Part shown: piece by piece, positions 6,856 to 12,199 of the stretch
Layout: each line of letters opens with the position of its first letter
Numbering within the stretch: the first letter of the stretch is position 1
Assembly (NCBI GenBank): GCA_017461825.1
Contig: JAFTXB010000276.1
Location: forward strand, 1 to 12,199
From: Clostridia bacterium
Lineage (GTDB): Bacteria; Bacillota; Clostridia; Oscillospirales; CAG-272
Reading direction: 5' to 3'
DNA: 12,199 bases
The notes under the pieces: generated by a model
Seen by the model: only the letters and a program-made list of their open reading frames with translations
What the model was told of the DNA's origin: nothing
Database searches by the model: none
Made by a program: the position numbers and the translations under genes

Positions 6856-8355
6856 ATGAAAAAATTACTGAGTATTCTTTTATGTGTGGTTTTTGTTTTA
6901 ACAACTGCTGCCGTATGGGTGGGGGCCGAGGCGGCAACCACCACAGAAGCTGATCGTATTGCGGCTGCATCCAAATGGGACGGAACGCCCCTCACGGTTA
7001 CCTCCGATGCAGAGGTTTACACCTTTGAAGGATTGGGAACCGCAGCTTCCCCCTATCTGATCCAAAGTGCCGAGGATCTTGCAAAGCTTTCCGCAAACGT
7101 GCGCTATGAAAGCTATACCACCAACTATGCAAACAAGCATTTTAAGCTGACCTGCGACGTGGACTTCCAAAACCACGGTTGGTACGGCATTGGCGGTGTT
7201 GAGACCGATACCACCAATCTTTGGAGAGACAACAAGAAGCGCTTTGAAGGAACTTTCGACGGTGACAATCACGTGATCTACAACTTCAATCTTGTTTCTG
7301 AGATTGATAGCAAGCCCGTTTACGTTAACGGCTTGTTCGGTCATGCCGGCGAGGGTGCCGTGATCAAAAACATCGGTATTGCAAGCGGTAACGTAACCTT
7401 GAAAAACACCAATCGTGTTGGTGCACTTCTAGGTGTTTCCAGATATAAACTGACCATTGAAAACTGCTTTAACAAAGCGAACTTCAATTACACGATTGAT
7501 AGCGGAAACAACGGTTATGCAGAGTTCCGTGTTGGCGGTCTGATCGGTGCAGTAATGAATAAGGATACTTCTGTTCATACCTTTAAGAATTGCTACAATA
7601 CCGGTAATATTACGGTTGATGCACAGGTAGACGTTAATATTTGCATTGGCGGTCTTATGGGATACCTTGCCGACGGAACCAACATTATTGAGAATTGTCA
7701 TAATACCGGCAATATTACCTTGACTACGGTTCGCACACAGTTGCCTCCTAACTCTGCAACCGATTCCAGACCGAGACATTTTGATAATTCGGTTGCTTCG
7801 CTGATTGGTACTTACGCGTTCCCCGGCACGATGAGCGTGAGCGGATGCTCCGTTGACGGAACCATTACCTATAACAGTGCAGCTCCCACGGCAGAAACCT
7901 TGGTAATTGGTAAGATGATTGGCTATACCTCCGGTCAGATCGTATTCGATAATACCTGCAAGGTTGGTGTCGAGGTCGTTCCCGCTGACAATACTGCTTA
8001 TCAAGAAGTGGTAGCAAAGGGACAAAGCACCCAGCCTACCGTTGATACGACTTCTGCAATTACCATTCCCGTTGCGGAAGGCGAGTTGTACTTTATCGTA
8101 GCCATGGAGAATGAGACTCCTGCTCCCGGCGGCAACGAGACTCCCGGCGATAACGAGACCCCCGGTGGCGACAATGGCGGTAACAATGATGAGACTGCAG
8201 CTCCTGAAACCAACGCTCCCGAAACCAATGCTCCCGAGACCAATGCGCCCGCAAACGAGGAAAAGTCGGGTTGCGGTTCCGTGGTAGGAATCGGCGCGGT
8301 TGCAGTTCTTGCAATCGTAGGTGCTGCTTGCACGATGCGCAAAAAAGAAGACTAA
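6856..8355 (+). CDS. GLUG-like surface protein with Pro/Thr linker and C-terminal Cys-TM-basic anchor
   Basis: This 499-residue protein is a paralogue of the one at 3643-5223. Its signal peptide is about residues 1-24. It shares the WDG motif, GTAASPYLIQSAEDLAKLSANV, FDGDNHVIYNFNL, and repeat units such as GLFGHAGEGAVIKNIGI, VGALLGV, VGGLIGAV, CYNTGNITV and IGGLMGYL. It lacks the C-terminal beta domain of the first protein. Instead it has a Gly/Pro/Asn/Glu-rich linker (about 419-468) including three NAPET repeats, then SGCGS at 471-475, a hydrophobic stretch about 476-492 and RKKED at the end. This is a tripartite anchor without LPXTG. It follows the binding protein by 31 nt with AAAGGG as ribosome binding site, and is the last gene before the terminator. 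It is probably a cell-surface adhesin or glycan-contact protein; this is inferred. Confidence 0.87.
   Translation: MKKLLSILLCVVFVLTTAAVWVGAEAATTTEADRIAAASKWDGTPLTVTSDAEVYTFEGLGTAASPYLIQSAEDLAKLSANVRYESYTTNYANKHFKLTCDVDFQNHGWYGIGGVETDTTNLWRDNKKRFEGTFDGDNHVIYNFNLVSEIDSKPVYVNGLFGHAGEGAVIKNIGIASGNVTLKNTNRVGALLGVSRYKLTIENCFNKANFNYTIDSGNNGYAEFRVGGLIGAVMNKDTSVHTFKNCYNTGNITVDAQVDVNICIGGLMGYLADGTNIIENCHNTGNITLTTVRTQLPPNSATDSRPRHFDNSVASLIGTYAFPGTMSVSGCSVDGTITYNSAAPTAETLVIGKMIGYTSGQIVFDNTCKVGVEVVPADNTAYQEVVAKGQSTQPTVDTTSAITIPVAEGELYFIVAMENETPAPGGNETPGDNETPGGDNGGNNDETAAPETNAPETNAPETNAPANEEKSGCGSVVGIGAVAVLAIVGAACTMRKKED
8110..8260 (+). repeat. Low-complexity coding repeat: ETP-G/N and NAPET wall-spanning linker
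   Basis: Two small repeat families lie in frame: N-E-T-P-G units (about 8112-8166) and then three near-identical AAC/AAT-GC-CC-GA-AC units encoding NAPET (about 8210-8250). They would form an extended linker between the globular part and the membrane anchor. Such arrays vary in copy number between strains. Confidence 0.7.
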
Positions 8356-8377
8356 CATATAAGTTCCCCAATCGCCC

Positions 8378-8418
8378 GGCGCGGTAGTCCTATAAGTTTG
8401 GGCTGCCGCGCCCTTTTT
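8378..8418 (+). terminator. Rho-independent terminator of the surface-protein operon
   Basis: GGCGCGGTAGTCC (8378-8390) pairs over 13 bp (two G-T wobbles) with GGGCTGCCGCGCC (8400-8412) around a 9-nt loop, followed by CTTTTT. It lies 22 bp after the stop of the second GLUG-like gene. Only 46 bp separate it from the nanA-like start, and I see no clear promoter there. NanA and the sialidases may therefore depend on read-through or on a promoter overlapping the hairpin. Confidence 0.85.
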
Positions 8419-8464
8419 AAAAACCGCTACTTAAATTGAAATATAAAGAAAAGAGGATTTTATT

Positions 8465-9346
8465 ATGAAATTGACAGAAACCTTTGGCGGCGTTTATCCC
8501 GCCCTTCTTACCCCCTTTACCAAAGAGAATACCGTCAACGCAAAGGTGTTGAAAGAGCTTGTAGAATACAATATTCAAAAAGGAGTCAAGGGATTTTACG
8601 TTGGCGGCAGTACTGCCGAGGCATTCCTGCTGACCGAGGAAGAGCGTATGCAGACCTACGAGATCGTAGCAGAGCAGGCGGCAGGTAGAGTCAAGCTTTT
8701 GGCGCACGTTGGAAGCATCTCCACCGATCAGGCGATCCGCTTTGCAAAGAGAGCAAAGGAGCTGAACTATGACTCGGTGTCTGCGGTGTGTCCCTTCTAC
8801 TACGGCTTTACTTTTGACGAGATCAAAAAGTATTACAATGACATCATCAACGCAAGTGAGATGCCCATGATCATGTACTATATCCCCGGTACGTCGGGCG
8901 TGAAATTCTCTACCGCGCAGATTGCGGAGATCCTTGACAACGACATGGTCATCGGCTTGAAGCACACGTCGAGCGAGTATTTTGCATTGGAGCAGGTCAA
9001 GACCAAGTTCCAAGACAAGGTAATCTTCAACGGCTTTGACGAGATGTTCCTTTGCGGACTTTCGATGGGCGCCGACGGCGGTATCGGAAGCACCTACAAC
9101 TACATGGCAGAGAAGTTTATCAAGATTCACAAGCTGTTCAAGGAAAACAAAATGGCAGAGGCACTTGCCGAGCAACGCGAGGCAAACCGCATTATCAAGA
9201 TCCTCATCGAGGTCGGTGGTATGCAGATGAACAAGGTCGTGCTGTGTCAGATGGGCTTTGATTTTGGAAATGCGCGCGCACCGTTTGCCGAACTGACCGA
9301 TGCGCAAAAGCAGTACATCAAGACCGAGGTTACCGATAAGCTGTAA
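8465..9346 (+). CDS. nanA: N-acetylneuraminate lyase
   Basis: This is a cytoplasmic class I aldolase that splits N-acetylneuraminate into N-acetylmannosamine and pyruvate. Its 293 residues match the DHDPS/NAL family length. Diagnostic parts are GGSTAEAF (47-54, the pyruvate carboxylate site), AHVGSISTDQA (80-90), VSAVCPFYYGFTF (105-117), Tyr139 in MYYIPGTSGVK, and the Schiff-base Lys166 in GLKHTS. FNGFDEMFLCGLSMGADGGIGSTYN follows. The AHVG, PFYY and NGFDE...GADGGIGSTYN blocks are those of E. coli NanA rather than DapA. The start is supported by AGAGGA 9 nt upstream. It precedes two sialidase genes, which supplies the substrate logic. GSTAE replaces the more common GSTGE, a mild change. NanE and NanK, the next pathway steps, are not in the window. 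Confidence 0.93.
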   Translation: MKLTETFGGVYPALLTPFTKENTVNAKVLKELVEYNIQKGVKGFYVGGSTAEAFLLTEEERMQTYEIVAEQAAGRVKLLAHVGSISTDQAIRFAKRAKELNYDSVSAVCPFYYGFTFDEIKKYYNDIINASEMPMIMYYIPGTSGVKFSTAQIAEILDNDMVIGLKHTSSEYFALEQVKTKFQDKVIFNGFDEMFLCGLSMGADGGIGSTYNYMAEKFIKIHKLFKENKMAEALAEQREANRIIKILIEVGGMQMNKVVLCQMGFDFGNARAPFAELTDAQKQYIKTEVTDKL

Positions 9347-9380
9347 TCAACGGTTTGTTTCATTGAAAGGATGGTAATTC

Positions 9381-11135
9381 ATGAAAAAAATCGCATTATT
9401 TTTAAGCTTGATTCTATTGCTGACTTCTGCCTTGGCATTGATTCCAAGTGCGGCTTCAGCTGATAACTATTATCACGGCTATCGCAGTACCATGCAATAT
9501 TGGAATGCTGAGGTCGATGGTAATGATCGATATAATCTTTATCGTTTGCCCGGTATTGTGGTTACCAAACAAGATACGGTCATTATTTACGGTGAGGCAA
9601 GAACGACGATCGAAGGTGACGGTTACGTATCGGGAGACGAATATTTGTTTGATCTCTATTTGCGCCGTTCTACCGATGGTGGAAAAACCTTTGGCGATCC
9701 GATCTATATTGCGAAAGGTCAAGAGTTTTTTGAGAATGGCTATGGCGAGACCATGAACAATCCCGCGATGGTATGTGATGAAAACGGTGATTTGCATATT
9801 ATTTTTTCCTGCAACGTGGGAAGAGAGGGCATTTGGTATTCCAAAAGCACCGATGACGGCTTGACATGGAGCGCCCCCCGTGATTTGAGTGATATGTTGG
9901 GCTTTGGTAAAAACTACCGACATATTGCCTGTGGGCCCGGACACGGTATTTGCCTTGAAAACGGCAGATTACTGTTTACTGTTTGGGTAGATATCGGTAC
10001 GTATAGTGTTCATACCATTTACAGCGACGATAACGGAGCGACTTGGAATTTTGGCGGAAAGGTTTCGGGCAACAAGGATGAAAGCTGTGCCGTGGAGCTT
10101 TCGGACGGAAGTGTGATGGTAAATTCCCGTCAATATACCTTCGCAAGTGAGGAGTCCCCTTATCGCAGATATTCGATCAGTAAAACAGGTATTAATGGTT
10201 GGTCAGTAACCAAGGCAGATCAAGGCTTGATTGATCCGGCGTGTGCGGCAAGTATGTGTGCGGTAGATATTGAGGGTTTGCCGTATGCAGTGCTTTTTGT
10301 TAACTGTGCATCTATGACCTCTCGTAATAATGTAACGGTCAAGTGTAGCTTAAACGATGGCTTGACATGGGAAAAAGAAATTGTATTGGATTATACTAAT
10401 GGTGGATATTCTGATATCGCGGTGGACTCCAAGGGAAAAGTATACGTGGTTTATGAGGCAAATCAAGGAAATACGATTCAGTTGGTATCCTTTAGCTTCT
10501 ATGACACTTTTTGCAAGGACGACGAAACGAAACTAAACGATGTAACAACGATAACCGAAGGTCTTGCTACTATGGTAACCGAAATAAAAAATGCCACGTT
10601 GAGTACCGATTCGGGAGAATCTCTGACCGTCAAAACAAAGGCAAATCAAGAATCAAGATTTGTGTTGGACATTGCGCAAAAAACGGCTTACAGAGATTTG
10701 TCGGAAACACCTTTTGTAAAATTAAAAGTAAAGTGTGACGCAGGTGGCGGGGATATTACACTTGGACTCTACGCTCGTTGCGGGCGTGTTGACTCCTCGG
10801 ATAAAAAGCTATATACTACGGCGACACTCAAAGGTGATGGTGAATACCATGAGGTTGTGTTTGACTGGAGCGAGAATGAATATTGCAAGGGAACGCTTCA
10901 ATCTGTAGAAATCGTACTTCCACAATTATCTGCGCTGAATTATGATATTGCCGAGATTGCCTTCCTGTCCTCTTACACGCCGCCCGTCGTTTCGGAACCA
11001 ACAACCGAGCAACCCACAACCGATGTTCAGGACAATAATCCTAATTCGGGCTGTTCGTCAACCGTTGGTATGGGCGCACTCTTTTGTCTTTTGCCTGTGG
11101 CAGTTGTCGTTCTGAAAAAGAAAGTATCTGACTGA
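9381..11135 (+). CDS. Secreted, surface-anchored exo-alpha-sialidase (GH33)
   Basis: This enzyme releases terminal sialic acid from host glycoconjugates outside the cell. The signal peptide is residues 1-27 (ASA cleavage). The six-bladed propeller spans about 45-380. Catalytic residues can be placed: Arg55 in YRLPG (a variant of RIP), Arg74 in GEAR, acid/base Asp80, Glu234 in DESCAVELSDG, Arg250, Arg315, and nucleophile Tyr343 in GGYSDI. The Arg55-Arg74-Asp80 spacing equals that recalled for the Salmonella sialidase (37-56-62). Asp boxes are STDGGKTF (97-104), STDDGLTW (156-163), SDDNGATW (215-222) and SLNDGLTW (323-330). Residues about 385-535 form a beta-rich accessory domain, possibly carbohydrate-binding. 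It ends with a Thr/Pro/Glu linker, SGCSS (Cys558), a hydrophobic segment 562-578 and KKK, the same anchor type as the second GLUG-like protein. Start: AAAGGA 9 nt upstream; it follows nanA by 34 nt. Confidence 0.93.
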   Translation: MKKIALFLSLILLLTSALALIPSAASADNYYHGYRSTMQYWNAEVDGNDRYNLYRLPGIVVTKQDTVIIYGEARTTIEGDGYVSGDEYLFDLYLRRSTDGGKTFGDPIYIAKGQEFFENGYGETMNNPAMVCDENGDLHIIFSCNVGREGIWYSKSTDDGLTWSAPRDLSDMLGFGKNYRHIACGPGHGICLENGRLLFTVWVDIGTYSVHTIYSDDNGATWNFGGKVSGNKDESCAVELSDGSVMVNSRQYTFASEESPYRRYSISKTGINGWSVTKADQGLIDPACAASMCAVDIEGLPYAVLFVNCASMTSRNNVTVKCSLNDGLTWEKEIVLDYTNGGYSDIAVDSKGKVYVVYEANQGNTIQLVSFSFYDTFCKDDETKLNDVTTITEGLATMVTEIKNATLSTDSGESLTVKTKANQESRFVLDIAQKTAYRDLSETPFVKLKVKCDAGGGDITLGLYARCGRVDSSDKKLYTTATLKGDGEYHEVVFDWSENEYCKGTLQSVEIVLPQLSALNYDIAEIAFLSSYTPPVVSEPTTEQPTTDVQDNNPNSGCSSTVGMGALFCLLPVAVVVLKKKVSD

Positions 11136-11165
11136 ATGGGATATTTGTAGGAATGGTTTTAATTG

Positions 11166-11199
11166 CGAGGCGTTGGCAAGATCTATGTACAATGCCTCG
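11166..11199 (+). other. Intergenic stem-loop between the two sialidase genes
   Basis: CGAGGCGTTG (11166-11175) pairs over 10 bp (one G-T) with CAATGCCTCG (11190-11199) around a 14-nt loop. There is no immediate T-run, only CTTTTT about 12 nt later, so it is a poor terminator. It may be an RNA-processing or stabilising element that separates expression of the two enzymes. No promoter is evident before the next gene. Confidence 0.4.
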
Positions 11200-11251
11200 T
11201 GATAATCACACTGCTTTTTCGAAAATTTATAGTGAAACGGAGAAATAAACA

Positions 11252-12199
11252 ATGGATACAACTACAGATCGTTTGGTTGAGCGTCAGCCTATACAGATTT
11301 TTGATCCAAAGCAGGAAAATGAACAATATTTGAAATTTCGAATTCCAAATATGATCATCACAGAGTACGATACATTGCTTCTTGCATGGGAGATGCGGAA
11401 GGAAATCAATACAGACGAGGGGGATACCGAATTGACGGTTCGCCGTTCGACGGACGGCGGAAAAAGCTTTGAAATCGTATTGACCGTTGACAGTGGCGAT
11501 AAGCCCTTGACTAACCCCGTAATGATCGTGGATAAAGAAGGAACAATTCATTTGTTATATGCTTGCGCGGTTGGAAACGATGGTGTTTATCACCGCTTTA
11601 GTACAAAGGAGCAGGACGGAAGGGTTTGGAGTGAGCCGACCAACATTGTCACCTCGCTCAAAAAAGGGGAGCTTGGTTGGACCATGTGCAATCCCGGTCC
11701 CGGACATGGCATTTGCGTACAGACCGGAGAGTATGCAGGACGTTTGATCGCGCCTATTTGGTGCTATACGGGAAAGTATGAGGTGTTTACCGTATATAGC
11801 GATGATAACGGAAACAGCTGGAATCTTGGAGAACGTGCATCCAAAAATTTGGATGAGACCTCGATTGCCGAGCTTTCGGATGGCAGTGTGATGCTGAATT
11901 CCAGACAATTCAGCGTTGGCTATACAGTTACCGGAGAATGGGCAAAGGCATATTCTAAGCCGAAAGACGAAAACGAAGCCTACCGATACATTACAGTCAG
12001 CAAGACGGGAATCGGTGATTGGTGTGAGACCTATCTGCATACGGCACTGCCTCAACCCGCTCTGCAAGGCGGACTGTGTACTACAATCACTACAGATCAA
12101 AACGGAAACCAAAAGAACGTACTTCTTTTTGTGAATTGCAAAACGAAGATCGGTTTTAAAAGATTGACCGTAAGCGGTAGCTTGGATGATGGAAAAACA
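11252..12199 (+). CDS. Second GH33-type sialidase without a signal peptide (3' end beyond window)
   Basis: The frame is open for 316 codons to the window end. ATG at 11252 has GGAG at 11239-11242. The N-terminus (MDTTTDRLVERQPIQIF) is charged and has no signal sequence. Sialidase residues are readable: Arg30 in FRIPN (the canonical RIP motif), Arg49 in WEMR and Asp55, with the same 19- and 25-residue spacing as in the upstream enzyme. Asp boxes are STDGGKSF (66-73) and SDDNGNSW, with a further SLDDGKT at the edge. DETSIAELSDGSVMLNSRQ carries the Glu and Arg. NPGPGHGIC matches the paralogue's CGPGHGIC. The catalytic Tyr lies outside. It is probably a cytoplasmic sialidase acting on imported sialylated oligosaccharides, or exported by a non-classical route. 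A start further upstream adding a signal peptide is unlikely, because the preceding sequence shows no start with a hydrophobic leader. Confidence 0.88.
   Translation, partial: MDTTTDRLVERQPIQIFDPKQENEQYLKFRIPNMIITEYDTLLLAWEMRKEINTDEGDTELTVRRSTDGGKSFEIVLTVDSGDKPLTNPVMIVDKEGTIHLLYACAVGNDGVYHRFSTKEQDGRVWSEPTNIVTSLKKGELGWTMCNPGPGHGICVQTGEYAGRLIAPIWCYTGKYEVFTVYSDDNGNSWNLGERASKNLDETSIAELSDGSVMLNSRQFSVGYTVTGEWAKAYSKPKDENEAYRYITVSKTGIGDWCETYLHTALPQPALQGGLCTTITTDQNGNQKNVLLFVNCKTKIGFKRLTVSGSLDDGKT

Noticed and set aside
7429..8371. Long minus-strand frames (309, 113 and 92 codons) opposite the second GLUG-like gene
   Set aside because: They are shadows of a well-supported coding frame with signal peptide, repeats and anchor; the repetitive linker DNA inflates open frames on the other strand.
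8417..9307. 296-codon minus-strand frame opposite nanA
   Set aside because: The plus strand encodes a full NanA with its catalytic Lys and Tyr; the minus frame has no recognisable domain.

Overview
The window looks like a chromosomal segment of an anaerobic, probably gut-dwelling Clostridia bacterium (Oscillospirales-like Firmicute). This is inferred from AAGGAG-type ribosome binding sites, AT-rich intergenic DNA with consensus sigma-A promoters, a Gram-positive lipoprotein binding protein, wall-type C-terminal anchors and a mucin or sialic-acid diet. Species cannot be named from sequence reading alone.

Region 1 (1-2376) is a mobile-element boundary. It opens inside the C-terminal part of a large serine recombinase (zinc ribbon, coiled coil). 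A consensus promoter then points outward. A 30-bp imperfect dyad follows, at the junction with a tRNA-Asn(GTT) that keeps only its 3' three quarters (anticodon arm, T arm, 3' acceptor strand, CCA). A strong terminator follows the fragment. Next comes a roughly 130-nt stretch that folds on paper into a multibranched structure, closed off by a second terminator. Last is a frameshifted, truncated remnant that resembles the membrane-proximal N-terminus of the CD1108-type conjugative-element protein.

Region 2 (2397-3642) holds a leftward cupin/AraC-type regulator and a 358-bp divergent control region. That region has good promoters in both directions, a perfect 17-bp palindrome, a second inverted repeat inside the rightward promoter spacer, and a 26-codon leader ORF.

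Region 3 (3643-8418) is a rightward operon. It encodes a secreted GLUG/beta-helix-like protein, a 45-residue peptide with an EDVITTS motif, a lipoprotein solute-binding protein, and a second GLUG-like protein with a C-terminal Cys-TM-basic anchor. It ends at a clear terminator.

Region 4 (8465-12199) is a sialic-acid module. It encodes N-acetylneuraminate lyase (NanA), a secreted GH33 sialidase with the same kind of C-terminal anchor, and a second GH33-type sialidase without a signal peptide that runs off the window.

Taken together, the AraC protein probably controls a host-glycan locus. The anchored sialidase would release sialic acid at the cell surface, the surface proteins and binding protein could capture glycans, and NanA would cleave imported Neu5Ac to ManNAc and pyruvate. 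No transporter permease, NanE or NanK is visible here. The most unusual items are the small EDVITTS peptide, the shared Cys-type sorting signal, the signal-less second sialidase, the structured RNA-like element and the tRNA/recombinase junction.
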